This document shows positions 54,278 to 63,199 of a DNA stretch of 64,000 nt, piece after piece. Origin of the DNA: Massilia sp. TS11 (GTDB lineage: Bacteria > Pseudomonadota > Gammaproteobacteria > Burkholderiales > Burkholderiaceae_D); assembly GCF_022012445.1 (NCBI RefSeq), contig NZ_JAKLTS010000014.1:51301-115300 (forward strand), in the 5' to 3' direction. Numbering within the stretch: the stretch's first letter is position 1; the number at the start of each line of letters is the position of its first letter. The notes under the pieces are model-generated. The model was not told the origin of the DNA, made no database searches, and was given only the letters and a program-made list of their open reading frames with translations. The position numbers were made by a program, and so were the translations under genes.

Positions 54278-54691
54278 ATGCATCGTCTGTTCGCCTCGCT
54301 TCTGCTTCTCATCGCAAATGCCTCGACCGCCGCGCCGCAGCTGACGACGGATGCGCTTTACGAGCGCTTCAATATGCGCAGCATTCATAGCTCCTTCAGC
54401 CCCAGGCTGCAGTACTTCTGCCAGAGCTATTTGAAGGACTACTTCTTACCCGCGCAGATCGTCAAAAAGACGGCCACGGAGCTGACTGTCGATAATGGCG
54501 ATGATGTGTGGACGCTGAAAATCCTCGGGCCGAATAAGATCTCGGTCGAAAACACGATCAAATCGGGGACCTACAGATCCTCGAACACATATGCGCTCCA
54601 CTTCGCCGAGGCCAGCGCCGACTGGCGCGCCGACGAAGCGGCGCTTGCCGTTCCGCCCAAGTGCGTGCAGTTTGATGCCGCCAAATCCTGA
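54278..54691 (+). CDS. Exported protein of unknown family
   Basis: The 137-residue product has a signal peptide (LFASLLLLIANASTAA) and should be periplasmic or secreted. The mature part has two Cys residues (FCQSYLKD and PKCVQF) that could form a disulfide, and alternating strands with ATELTVDNGDDVWTLKILG. I recognise no family. ATG 54278 lies 6 bases after the preceding gene, so the pair is probably co-transcribed. Its composition is also less GC-rich than average for the window. Confidence 0.55.
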   Translation: MHRLFASLLLLIANASTAAPQLTTDALYERFNMRSIHSSFSPRLQYFCQSYLKDYFLPAQIVKKTATELTVDNGDDVWTLKILGPNKISVENTIKSGTYRSSNTYALHFAEASADWRADEAALAVPPKCVQFDAAKS

Positions 54692-54721
54692 ACCATCCAC
54701 TCCACAACCGAGCCTGCCAAG

Positions 54722-55228
54722 ATGAGAAAACTTTTCCGTTTCGCCCTCGCCGCTCTCTGCCTGAGCTTCATCAGCGCCCTCACCCCGGTCATGGCCGCAG
54801 AGCCGAATGCGGACTGGGAGGCCCAGGTCAGGAAGGCCGACGAGGTCTACTGGCACGACTTCAATTTCGGCACCTCGGCCGCGCTGAATGCGCACCTGTC
54901 GGCCGACGTGGAGTTCTATCACGACCTGGGCGGCAGCGTGATCGGCTACGACGCGCTGGCCAAGGTGAATGCAGGGATGGACAAGACCAAGGACCGCGCT
55001 CGCCGCGTGCTGGTGCCGGGTTCGCTGCGCATGTTCCCGATGCGGCGCGGCCCGGACCTCTACGGCGCCATTGTGATGGGCGACCACGACTTCTTCAGAA
55101 CGGAGAACGGCCAGATCGGCAAACGCACGCTGCGCGCGTCGTTCACCCATCTGATGCTGGTGAAGGACGGTGTCTGGAAGGTGGCGCGCATCTACAGCTA
55201 CAACCACCAGCCAGCCACCGAGAAGTAA
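54722..55228 (+). CDS. Exported NTF2-like (DUF4440/SnoaL-type) protein
   Basis: The 168-residue protein has a signal peptide (FALAALCLSFISALTPVMAA) and an NTF2-like fold of the DUF4440 type: DFNFGTSAALNAHLSADVEF on the first helix-strand, GSVIGYDALAKVN and, at the end, LMLVKDGVWKVARIYSY. These domains make cone-shaped pockets and may bind or isomerise small molecules; here it would be in the periplasm. ATG 54722 follows AGCCTGCCAAG without a strong ribosome site. GC content returns to the local norm, unlike the two preceding genes. Confidence 0.75.
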   Translation: MRKLFRFALAALCLSFISALTPVMAAEPNADWEAQVRKADEVYWHDFNFGTSAALNAHLSADVEFYHDLGGSVIGYDALAKVNAGMDKTKDRARRVLVPGSLRMFPMRRGPDLYGAIVMGDHDFFRTENGQIGKRTLRASFTHLMLVKDGVWKVARIYSYNHQPATEK

Positions 55229-55240
55229 GCGCCGCCCGCC

Positions 55241-57157
55241 TCAGAGCTGGATGCGCGTGCCCAGCTCCACCACCGAATTACTCGGCAGGCGGAAGAAGTC
55301 CACCACGCCGCTGGCATTGCGGCTCATGGCCACGAACAGGCGCGCGCGCCAGTGGGCCATGGCGCCGGACGGATTGGGCACCACGGTCTCGCGCGAGAGG
55401 AAGTAGCTGGTCTCGAACAGGGGAATGTGCAGGCCCATGGCTTCGGTCAGGGCCAGCGCGCGCGGTACGTCGGGCACTTCCATGAAGCCGAAGCGCAGGG
55501 TCACGCGCCAGAAGCTGTGGCCCAATTCCTCCAGCAGCACGCGCTCGCCCTCAGCCACCTGCGGCACATCGCGGAACTGCACGGTCAAAATCACGTTCTT
55601 CGCATGCAGGACCTGGTTGTGCTTCAGATTGTGCAGCAGGGCCTGCGGCACCGTGCTCGGATCGGCCACCGGATAGACGGCGGTGCGCTCGGCGCGCTGC
55701 ATGCCCTCGGGGTCGAGCTGGTCGATGAAGGCCTGCAGGACCAGGCCGTCCTTGCGGATCGATTCGAGCAGCATGGCGCGGCCGCGCGCCCAGGTGCTCA
55801 TCACCAGGAACAGGCCGAGGCCGAGGGCCAGCGGGAACCAGCCGCCATCGACGATCTTGACGGCGCAGCCGGCCACCAGCAGCGCATCGATCACCAGGAA
55901 AAAGCCGGTGGCGCCGAGCGCCAGCGCGGGCGGCAGGCGCCAGCCGTCGCGCACCACGAAGAAGGTCAGCGCGGTGGTGATCATCATGGTCAGCGTGACA
56001 GCGATGCCGTAGGCGCTGGCCAGCGCGGACGAGGAACCGAAGGCGGCCACCACAGCCACCACACCGGCCAGCAGCATCCAGTTCACGGCCGGCAGGTAGA
56101 TCTGGCCCATCTCGGCCGCGGAGGTGAAGCGCACCGTCATGCGCGGCAGGTAGCCGAGTTGGATGGCCTGCTTGGTCATCGAATACGCGCCCGAGATCAC
56201 GGCCTGCGAGGCGATGATGGCGGCCAGCGTGGCCAGTACCAGCGCCGGCAGCACCCAGCTGGCGGGGAACAGGCGGTAGAAGGGATTGTCGATCGCGCCG
56301 GGGTCGCGCATCAGCAGCGCGCCCTGACCCAGATAGTTCAGCGCCAGCGCCGGCAGCACCAGGCCGCACCAGGCCAGCTGGATCGGGCGGCGTCCGAAGT
56401 GGCCCATGTCGGCGTACAGGGCTTCGGCCCCGGTCAGGGCCAGCACGATAGCGCCCAAGGTCGCGAACACATGCCAGCCGCGGCCCGCGAGGAAGCTCAC
56501 GGCCTGCAGCGGATTGAGGGCGGCCAGGATCGCCGGCTGCTGCGCGATGTGCACCACGCCGGCCACGCCCAGCACGCCGAACCAGAGCAGAATCACCGGG
56601 CCAAAAAAGCGCCCGACAAAGCTGGTGCCGAAGCGCTGCACGAGAAACAGGCCGACCAGAATGGCGATGGTGGCCGGCACCACGTAGGGCTGCAGCGCGG
56701 GGGTCAGCAGCTCCAGCCCTTCGATCGCGCCGAGCACGGAAATAGCCGGCGTGATGACGGAGTCGCCGTAGAACAGGGTGGCGCCGAACACGCCCAGCAG
56801 CAGCAGGAACTGGCGCAGCACCGGACGCTGGCCAACCGCCTGCGCGGCCAGCGCCGTCAGGGCCAGGCCGCCGCCTTCGCCGCGGTTGTCGGCGCGCAGA
56901 ATCAGGATCACGTACTTGAGCGTCACCACCAGCATCAGGGCCCAGAAGATGGCGGAGACGGCGCCGACCAGATTGGCCTCGGTGCGCGCCAGCGCGCCGC
57001 CGCCGAAGATCTCCTTCATCGTGTACAGGGGGCTGGTGCCGATGTCGCCGTAGACGACGCCGATGGCGCCGAGGGTCAGTGCGGCCAGGCCGGGGCGGGC
57101 CGATGCGTGGGTGCTCGAAGTGCTCATACCAATAGCGGAAGTGTGCGAGGCAGCCAT
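55241..57157 (-). CDS. kup: KUP/HAK/KT potassium uptake protein
   Basis: The 638-residue protein is a Kup-type K+:H+ symporter with about 12 membrane helices and a soluble C-terminal domain (about 470-638). Family marks are [19 protein letters not shown] near the start and [19 protein letters not shown] in the third helix region. ATG 57157 is used, with a second possible start at 57127. It begins 35 bases after kdpE on the same strand, so it probably belongs to the kdpD-kdpE transcript. No kdpFABC genes are seen in the window. Confidence 0.93.
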   Translation of the reverse strand: MAASHTSAIGMSTSSTHASARPGLAALTLGAIGVVYGDIGTSPLYTMKEIFGGGALARTEANLVGAVSAIFWALMLVVTLKYVILILRADNRGEGGGLALTALAAQAVGQRPVLRQFLLLLGVFGATLFYGDSVITPAISVLGAIEGLELLTPALQPYVVPATIAILVGLFLVQRFGTSFVGRFFGPVILLWFGVLGVAGVVHIAQQPAILAALNPLQAVSFLAGRGWHVFATLGAIVLALTGAEALYADMGHFGRRPIQLAWCGLVLPALALNYLGQGALLMRDPGAIDNPFYRLFPASWVLPALVLATLAAIIASQAVISGAYSMTKQAIQLGYLPRMTVRFTSAAEMGQIYLPAVNWMLLAGVVAVVAAFGSSSALASAYGIAVTLTMMITTALTFFVVRDGWRLPPALALGATGFFLVIDALLVAGCAVKIVDGGWFPLALGLGLFLVMSTWARGRAMLLESIRKDGLVLQAFIDQLDPEGMQRAERTAVYPVADPSTVPQALLHNLKHNQVLHAKNVILTVQFRDVPQVAEGERVLLEELGHSFWRVTLRFGFMEVPDVPRALALTEAMGLHIPLFETSYFLSRETVVPNPSGAMAHWRARLFVAMSRNASGVVDFFRLPSNSVVELGTRIQL

Positions 57158-57192
57158 CCTCGCGCGGGCCGCATCAGGAAAGCATATGGATG

Positions 57193-57882
57193 CTAGTTCG
57201 GCTCGGCCAGGCGGTAGCCGACGCCCGGTTCGGTCAGCAGCAGGCGCGGGTCGGCCGGTACGGCTTCGAGCTTGGCGCGCAGCTGGCCCAGATACAGGCG
57301 CAGGTAGTGGGTGTGCTCGACGTACTCGGGGCCCCAGACGTCGCTGAGTAGCTGGCGGTGGGTCACCACCTGGCCGGCGCTGCGCACCAGGCGCGCCAGC
57401 AGGGCGAATTCGGTCGGCGTCAGATGCACCTCGGCGCCGTCGCGCGTCACGCGGCGCGCACTCAGGTCGACCGCCACGCCGGCCGCGCGGTACTGGGTGA
57501 TGGCGGCCGCCAGCACGGTGCCGCGGTGGCGCAGGGCCACGCGCATGCGCGCCAGCAGTTCGCTCAGGCTGAAGGGTTTGACCAGGTAGTCGTCGGCGCC
57601 GGCATCCAGCAGGCTAATTTTCTGTCCTTCGTCGTGGCGGGCCGAGATCACCAGCAGCGGCGCGCTGCTGCGCTGACGCAGTTCGGCCAGCAGGCTGGCG
57701 CCGTCGCCGTCGGGTAGGCCGAGGTCGAGCAGCACCAGGTCGAGCGTGTTGTGGGCGGCCAGCGCGCGCGCATCGGCCAGGCTGGCGGCGGCATGCACCT
57801 GATAGCCCTCCACCAGCAGGGCGTCGCGCAGGGTGCGGCGCAGTTCGCGGTCGTCTTCGACCAGCAGCACGCTCAGGCTCAT
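57193..57882 (-). CDS. kdpE: KdpE-type response regulator
   Basis: The 229-residue protein is an OmpR-family regulator closest to KdpE. The receiver domain has acidic Glu9-Asp10-Asp11, phospho-Asp53 in [13 protein letters not shown] and Lys in [10 protein letters not shown]; the C-terminal winged helix has [20 protein letters not shown] and the end [12 protein letters not shown] 57882 overlaps the kinase stop codon. In E. coli KdpE turns on the Kdp K+-ATPase; here the gene downstream is kup, so that may be its target. Assignment depends on the KdpD-like partner. Confidence 0.88.
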   Translation of the reverse strand: MSLSVLLVEDDRELRRTLRDALLVEGYQVHAAASLADARALAAHNTLDLVLLDLGLPDGDGASLLAELRQRSSAPLLVISARHDEGQKISLLDAGADDYLVKPFSLSELLARMRVALRHRGTVLAAAITQYRAAGVAVDLSARRVTRDGAEVHLTPTEFALLARLVRSAGQVVTHRQLLSDVWGPEYVEHTHYLRLYLGQLRAKLEAVPADPRLLLTEPGVGYRLAEPN

Positions 57883-59378
57883 GCATCGCCTCCGGGCGCG
57901 GGCTGGGGCGGCAGCGGCAAGCGCACCTCGAAGGCGCTGCCGCCGTGGCGGCGCATGCGCAGACGCAGCTCGCCGCCGTGCACGCGTGCGATGGCGCGGC
58001 ACAGGGCCAGGCCGACACCGGCGCCGCGCCCGCTCTGATGGTCGGCGCGCTGAAACGGCGCGAAGATGGCTTCGCGCTCGGTCGAGGGCACGCCCGGTCC
58101 GCGGTCGCGCACGGCCAGCAGCAGTTGATCGCCATCGGTATCGACCAGCAGTTCGATGGCCTCGGGCGGGCCGCCGTATTTGAGGGCGTTGTCGACCAGG
58201 TTATCGAGCAGCTGGACGATCAGGATGGCGTCGCAGCGCAGCAGCGGCAGGCCGGGCGCGATGCGCGCGCGCAGGCTCAGTGGCGGCTGGCGCTGGCGCA
58301 GGCGCTGCAGCACGCTGCCGACCAGGTCTTCGGCCGATTCCCAGTCAGTGCGCAGCTGCAGGCCGGGCGCGTCCAGGCGCGCCAGCTGCAGGGTGTTCTC
58401 GGTCAGGCGGATCAGCTGGCCCGCCTCGTCGGCGATGGTGGCGGCCAGGCGCAGGCGCTGCTCGGGCGCCAGCCGGTCGTCCTGATCGTGCAGGGCGGTG
58501 GCGGCGCCGAGGATGGTGGCCAGCGGCGTGCGGTGGTCGTGGGCGATGGCGGCCAGCATGGTATTGCGCAGGCCCTGCAGCTGGGCCGCCGCGCGCGCGT
58601 GCTGGGCGTGGTCGATGGCGGCGGCCCGTTCCAGCGCCAGGCCAAGCTGGTCGCACAGGGCCTGGGCGTGCAGGCGGTTGTCTTCGCGCGCGCCGATCGG
58701 ATCGGGCATGCGCGCGATGGCCGCGCCCAGATTGGTGCTGCGCCCGCGCAGCGGCAGATACCAGGCCGGCTGCTCGTCGTGGCGGCCGGTGCCGGGGCCC
58801 ATGGCCTGGTGGTTGCGCGCGCAGATGCGCAGGCCAGCCCGCTCGTCGGTGCTGGCCGCGCCGACCAGCTGCTCTTGCGGGGCCAGAAACAGCAGGCTGG
58901 CCGGGCCGCCCGTCAGTTCGGCCAGCAGCTGCTGCAGGTAGGCGGCCAGCTGGCGCGGGTCGTCGGCCTCGCGCAGGCGTTCGCCGAACTGGCGCAGCTG
59001 CTCGGCCTGTTCGGCGTGGCGGTGCTCGCGCGCTGCCAGTTCGCGCTGGCGCGCCATCATCAGGGCGACGGTCCAGCTGACGGCCAGCAGGGTCAAGAGC
59101 AGAAAGGCGTGCTGGCGCAGGTCGACCGCGAAGGTGCCGCGCGGCGGCACAAAGCTGAAATTGAAGGCCAGCACGGCCAAGGTGCTGACCAGCAGCGAGG
59201 CGCGCGGCGACAGCCAGATGGCGGCGCAGGCGGCCACCAGCACCAGAATCAGCGCCTTGTTGGCCAGATCGAGCTGGGCGTCGAGCACGGCCAGCACGGC
59301 CCAGCCGGCCGCCCACAGGCTGAGGGCGACGGGCAGGGAGCGTTGCGGGCGCTCGAAAACTTGCCAGGGACTGAACAT
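57879..59378 (-). CDS. KdpD-like sensor kinase lacking the N-terminal KdpD/Usp domains
   Basis: The 499-residue kinase opens with four membrane helices of the DUF4118 type (up to about residue 110), then a GAF-like region (about 130-260), HisKA with His in AIAHDHRTPLATIL, and an ATPase with NLVDNALKYGG, DRGPGVP and GAGVGLALCRAIA. Full KdpD proteins are about 900 residues and start with cytoplasmic KdpD and Usp domains; those are missing here. ATG 59378 is used, with an in-frame GTG at 59387. Its 3' end overlaps kdpE by 4 bases, so the two form an operon. It likely senses K+ or turgor changes. Confidence 0.85.
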   Translation of the reverse strand: MFSPWQVFERPQRSLPVALSLWAAGWAVLAVLDAQLDLANKALILVLVAACAAIWLSPRASLLVSTLAVLAFNFSFVPPRGTFAVDLRQHAFLLLTLLAVSWTVALMMARQRELAAREHRHAEQAEQLRQFGERLREADDPRQLAAYLQQLLAELTGGPASLLFLAPQEQLVGAASTDERAGLRICARNHQAMGPGTGRHDEQPAWYLPLRGRSTNLGAAIARMPDPIGAREDNRLHAQALCDQLGLALERAAAIDHAQHARAAAQLQGLRNTMLAAIAHDHRTPLATILGAATALHDQDDRLAPEQRLRLAATIADEAGQLIRLTENTLQLARLDAPGLQLRTDWESAEDLVGSVLQRLRQRQPPLSLRARIAPGLPLLRCDAILIVQLLDNLVDNALKYGGPPEAIELLVDTDGDQLLLAVRDRGPGVPSTEREAIFAPFQRADHQSGRGAGVGLALCRAIARVHGGELRLRMRRHGGSAFEVRLPLPPQPAPGGDA

Positions 59379-59479
59379 GCCCGCCACCCTAGCACAGTCC
59401 GTATCAGGATCCCATCAGGATCGCATCGGCCCAATCTGTCTTAAGGCTGGCTTCAGGCGAAACAGTGTAGGATGGGCGC

Positions 59480-59746
59480 ATGCGTCGCCTGATCCTGTCC
59501 CTGTTGGCCCTGCTGTTCTGCCTGCACCTGTCGGCGCAGGCGGCGGAGTCGGTGCGCACCTGCTGCGGCACCGACTGCGACACCGCCCTGTGTCTGGACC
59601 TGGGCTGCGCCCCGGCGGCCCTGCCGGCCGTGGCCATCGACAGCAGCCGTCCGGCCCTCCCGGCCGCGCCGCAGCGCCAGCCTGCGCAGGCGCCGCACAC
59701 GGCCCTGCCCCAACCCTATTACGCGATCTGGACTCCACCGGATTGA
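59480..59746 (+). CDS. Small exported Cys-rich protein
   Basis: The 88-residue protein has a signal peptide (LILSLLALLFCLHLSAQAA). The first part of the mature chain holds five Cys in VRTCCGTDCDTALCLDLGC, followed by an Ala/Pro-rich tail ending in PYYAIWTPPD. No family is recognised. Metal binding or disulfide bonding is suggested by the cysteine pattern. It is divergent from the KdpD-like kinase, 101 bases away, and 50 bases upstream of another Cys-rich gene, so the two may be co-transcribed. Confidence 0.5.
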   Translation: MRRLILSLLALLFCLHLSAQAAESVRTCCGTDCDTALCLDLGCAPAALPAVAIDSSRPALPAAPQRQPAQAPHTALPQPYYAIWTPPD

Positions 59747-59796
59747 ACGCGGTCCGCCCCGCCTTCCATCCCTTTTTACTTTTTCAGGAGTTCATC

Positions 59797-59934
59797 ATGA
59801 AACGCACGACCGTCAAAATCGCCCTCGTCGTGGGCGCCCTGTTCACCTCCGCCGCAGCCTTCGCCGCCACCAGCCCGGCCTGCTGCGACAGCCTGCTGTG
59901 CTGTCTGCAGATGCTGAGCTGCTGCGGCCAGTAA
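59797..59934 (+). CDS. Very short exported Cys-rich peptide
   Basis: The 45-residue product has a signal peptide (KIALVVGALFTSAAAFAA) and a mature peptide of about 21 residues with three Cys-Cys pairs, spaced CC-x4-CC-x5-CC. CAGGAG lies 6-7 bases before ATG 59797, a good ribosome site, which supports translation. Its composition fits a periplasmic or secreted disulfide-rich or metal-binding peptide, but I know of no family that matches. It may be co-expressed with the Cys-rich protein at 59480. Confidence 0.55.
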   Translation: MKRTTVKIALVVGALFTSAAAFAATSPACCDSLLCCLQMLSCCGQ

Positions 59935-59938
59935 GGCC

Positions 59939-61555
59939 TTAAGCGCCCGCCGCCGGCACCGTGCTGGCGGCGGGTTTCAGATGGCCGCTGCGACAGGCGG
60001 CCGCCAGTTCGGTTTGCAGCTGGCGCAGCGCGCCCGGCCAGTCGTGCGCCTGCGGCTGACGGATGATGCCGGCCGTCGGATACCAGGGGCTGTCGGTGCG
60101 CTTGTGCAGCCAGCGCCAGTCGGGCCGGTGCGCCACCAGAATCCAGACCGGTCGGGCCAGGGCGCCGGCCAGGTGGGCCACACTGGTGTCGACGCTGATC
60201 ACCAGGTCCATGCACTGGACCAGCGCAGCCGTCTCGCTGAAATCGGTCAGCAGCTCCGAGAACACGCGGATCTCGGGATGGGCCGCCAGCACCGGCGCGT
60301 CCACCTCGCGCACTTCCTTTTGCAGGCACACGTAATCGAAGCCAGGCGGCAGATAGCGCAGCAGCTCCTTCAGGCGCAGGCTGCGCCACTGATCGCTCTT
60401 GTGGGCGGTCGAGCCGCTCCAGACCAGGCCGATGCGGCTGGCCGTGCGCGCGCCCAGACGCTCCTGCCAGAGCGCCACCTTGCTCGCTTCGGCGCGCAGA
60501 TAGCCGCGCGGGCGCGGCAGCGTCGCGAGCGTGGACTTGAAGGCCAGCGGCAGGCTCAGTAGCGGGCTGTGATAGTCGCGCGGCGGCAGCTTGACGCCGC
60601 TTTCCGTCACCAGCACGCGCGGATCGAGGGTGCGCATCAGCTGCACCAGCGGGCTTGGCACATCGAGGATGACCTTGGCGCCGCGGTCGGCCAGCAGCGG
60701 CGCGTAGCGGCAGAACTGGATCGAGTCGCCCAGTCCCTGCTCGGCGTGCAGCACCACGGTCTTGCCCTGCACGTCCTCGCCCAGCCACTGCGGCTCGGCG
60801 AATACGCGCTTCTGCCCGCCGCTGACCTTGGACGCCCAGCGCGCCTCGTACAGCTGCCAGCCTTCCTCATACTCGCCGACGGCCAGCAGCGCCAGCGACT
60901 TGCCAAAGGCCGCATCGGCATAGCTGGGGCGCAGGGCCAGCGCCTGCGCATAGCCGGGGATGGCCTCGGCCGGGCGCGCCTGCTCGCCGAGCGCGATGGC
61001 GCGGTTGTAGTGGGCCTCCGGATAATCGGGTTTCAGGCGCAGCGCGTGGTCGTAGCTTTGTACGGCGGCGGCGAACAGCTCGAGCGACTGCAGCGCGATG
61101 CCGCGGTTCGACCAGGCCTCGGCAAAGCCCGGCTCGATCTGCACGGCGCGCTCGTAGGCGGCCAGGGCGGCGTCGTGGCGGCCCATCGCGGTCAGCACCA
61201 GGCCGCGGTTGTTGTGGGCGGCGGCAAAACGCGGCTGCAGCTTGAGCGCATGTTCGGTGGCGGCCAGGGCCTCGTCCATGCGGTCCAGCTCCTTGAGCGC
61301 ATTGGCGCGGTTCGAATAGAAATTCGGCGCGCCGGGATCGAGCCCGATCGCGCGTTCGAACAGGGCGTCCGCCTCGGCATAGGCGCCGCGCCGGAAGGCC
61401 AGCACGGCCAGCATGTGGGTGGCGCGCGCGTGGTCCGGGTCGGCGGCCAGCATGGCGCGGTACGCGGCCTCGGCCTCGTCCAGGCGGCCGGCCTCGTACA
61501 GCGCGCCGGCGGCACGCAGGGCCTCGGCTTGTTTGTCCTCTATCAAAGCTTGCAT
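59939..61555 (-). CDS. TPR-repeat protein with C-terminal glycosyltransferase-like domain
   Basis: The 538-residue protein has about seven TPR repeats in its first half (for example AALAAYERAVQIEPGFAEAW and AVQSYDHALRLKPDYPEAHY). The second half looks like a GT9/heptosyltransferase-related domain with VLHAEQGLGDSIQFCRYAP, IGLVWSGSTAHKSDQWRS and MDLVISVDTSVAHLAGAL. It may transfer or sense sugars, similar to TPR-GT proteins acting on flagellin or envelope. ATG 61555 starts just before the first repeat; the frame opens earlier but with no TPR or signal sequence. It is divergent from the polyphosphate kinase gene and convergent with the Cys-rich peptide gene. Confidence 0.78.
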   Translation of the reverse strand: MQALIEDKQAEALRAAGALYEAGRLDEAEAAYRAMLAADPDHARATHMLAVLAFRRGAYAEADALFERAIGLDPGAPNFYSNRANALKELDRMDEALAATEHALKLQPRFAAAHNNRGLVLTAMGRHDAALAAYERAVQIEPGFAEAWSNRGIALQSLELFAAAVQSYDHALRLKPDYPEAHYNRAIALGEQARPAEAIPGYAQALALRPSYADAAFGKSLALLAVGEYEEGWQLYEARWASKVSGGQKRVFAEPQWLGEDVQGKTVVLHAEQGLGDSIQFCRYAPLLADRGAKVILDVPSPLVQLMRTLDPRVLVTESGVKLPPRDYHSPLLSLPLAFKSTLATLPRPRGYLRAEASKVALWQERLGARTASRIGLVWSGSTAHKSDQWRSLRLKELLRYLPPGFDYVCLQKEVREVDAPVLAAHPEIRVFSELLTDFSETAALVQCMDLVISVDTSVAHLAGALARPVWILVAHRPDWRWLHKRTDSPWYPTAGIIRQPQAHDWPGALRQLQTELAAACRSGHLKPAASTVPAAGA

Positions 61556-61665
61556 ATCCGCAAGTCTACCGCCCCCGTGTGGCGAAAATCCAATTTTTTG
61601 ACGTAAGTCAGTTTTTGGCGGCTTTTTCCAGGCATAAGATAGACTGATCACAAAAGGGGGAGTCC

Positions 61666-63156
61666 ATGTTTGAATCCGCGGAAGTCGGCCACAAGGTCGA
61701 CAAAGCCAGTTTCGACGCTCAGGTCCCCGGCCTGCGCGAGGCCCTGCTCGAAGCCCAGTTCCTGCTGCGCGAAAAGCCCGAGTTCGCCGTGGTGGTGCTG
61801 ATCTCCGGGGTCGACGGCGCCGGCAAGGGCGAAACGGCCAACCTGTTCAATGAATGGATGGACCCGCGCCACATCGAAACCGTGGCCTTCGGCGCCCCCA
61901 CCGACGAGGAGCGCGAGCGTCCGTTCATGTGGCGCTTCTGGCGTGCACTGCCGCCCAAGGGCAAGATCGGCATCATGTTCGGCTCCTGGTACACAGATCC
62001 GATCGTCAACCGGGTCAACCGCAGCACCACGAATGCCGAGCTGGACAAGAACATCGCCGACATCGTCGAATTCGAAAAGATGCTGACGGCCGAGAAGGTG
62101 GTGCTGGTCAAGCTGTGGTTCCACCTGTCCAAGGAGGCCCAGGAAAAGCGTCTGAAGGCGCTCGAGGCCGACCCCAAAACGCGCTGGCGCGTGACCAAGG
62201 ACGACTGGGAGCACTTCAAGATTTACGACCGCTTCCGCAAGTACTCGGCGCACACGCTGACGGCCACCGACACCGGCAACGCGCCCTGGACCATCATCGA
62301 AGGCAATTGCCCGCGCTACCGCAGCCTGTACGCCTGCAACACCCTGCTCGAACGTATCCGTCAGCAGTTCGCCCGGCTCGAACACGCCCAGGCCACGCCG
62401 CCGGCGCCGGCCGCCGCGCCCAGGACTGCGCTCGACAACCGCACCATCATCTCCAATCTCGACCTGAGCCAGAAGCTGAGCAAGAAGGACTACGAGGCCC
62501 AGCTCGAAAAATACCAGGGCAAGCTGGCCCTGCTCACGCGCGACCCGCGCTCGCTGAAGAAATCGGTGATCGTCGTGTTCGAAGGGGTCGACGCGGCCGG
62601 CAAGGGCGGCGCCATCCGGCGCGTGACCGGGGCGCTCGACGCGCGCCACTACAGCATCGTGCCGATTGCGGCGCCCAGCGACGAAGAGCGCGCCCAGCCC
62701 TATCTGTGGCGTTTCTGGCGCCATATCCCGCGCCTGGGCCGGGTCACGATTTTCGACCGTTCCTGGTATGGGCGGGTGCTGGTCGAACGGGTCGAAGGCT
62801 TTGCCACCCAGGCCGCCTGGCAGCGCGCCTATACCGAGATCAACCACTTCGAGGCCGAGCTGATCAAGCAGGGCGCGGTGGTGGTCAAGTTCTGGCTGCA
62901 GATCTCGCAGGACGAGCAGCTGCGCCGCTTCGAAGAACGCAAGGAGACCGGCTTCAAGGCCTACAAGATCACCGACGAGGACTGGCGCAACCGCGACAAG
63001 TGGCCGCAGTACGAGGTCGCCGTCAACGACATGATCGAACACACGAGCACCGAAATCGCGCCCTGGACCCTGATCGGCGCGAACGACAAGTACCACGCCC
63101 GCATCAAGATTCTGAAGACCTTGTGCGAGGCGATAGAAAGTGCGCTCGATAAATAA
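61666..63156 (+). CDS. pap: Two-domain PPK2, polyphosphate:AMP phosphotransferase
   Basis: The 496-residue protein is a fused PPK2 with two similar halves. Walker A loops are GVDGAGKG at residues 48-55 and GVDAAGKG at 307-314, each followed by a DEER segment. Two-domain PPK2 enzymes of this length (class II) phosphorylate AMP to ADP with polyphosphate; the second domain is usually the active one. It is cytoplasmic. ATG 61666 is preceded by AAAAGGGGGA. The carbonic anhydrase gene follows after 43 bases. A role in phosphate or energy stress is inferred from the family. Confidence 0.88.
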   Translation: MFESAEVGHKVDKASFDAQVPGLREALLEAQFLLREKPEFAVVVLISGVDGAGKGETANLFNEWMDPRHIETVAFGAPTDEERERPFMWRFWRALPPKGKIGIMFGSWYTDPIVNRVNRSTTNAELDKNIADIVEFEKMLTAEKVVLVKLWFHLSKEAQEKRLKALEADPKTRWRVTKDDWEHFKIYDRFRKYSAHTLTATDTGNAPWTIIEGNCPRYRSLYACNTLLERIRQQFARLEHAQATPPAPAAAPRTALDNRTIISNLDLSQKLSKKDYEAQLEKYQGKLALLTRDPRSLKKSVIVVFEGVDAAGKGGAIRRVTGALDARHYSIVPIAAPSDEERAQPYLWRFWRHIPRLGRVTIFDRSWYGRVLVERVEGFATQAAWQRAYTEINHFEAELIKQGAVVVKFWLQISQDEQLRRFEERKETGFKAYKITDEDWRNRDKWPQYEVAVNDMIEHTSTEIAPWTLIGANDKYHARIKILKTLCEAIESALDK

Positions 63157-63199
63157 CGGCGGTGCTATTCTCGGCCAGCCACAACCCCAAGGAGACATC

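Noticed and set aside
53828..54388. 186-codon - strand frame opposite the two unknown genes after tRNA-Leu
   Set aside because: It has no ribosome site or domain; the + strand pair is tightly spaced and the second gene has a signal peptide, which fits real genes better.
54523..54532. CCTCGGGC, identical to the 3' end of tRNA-Leu, as a possible attachment-site repeat
   Set aside because: Only 8 bases match and they fall inside a coding region; flanking bases differ and there is no integrase gene.
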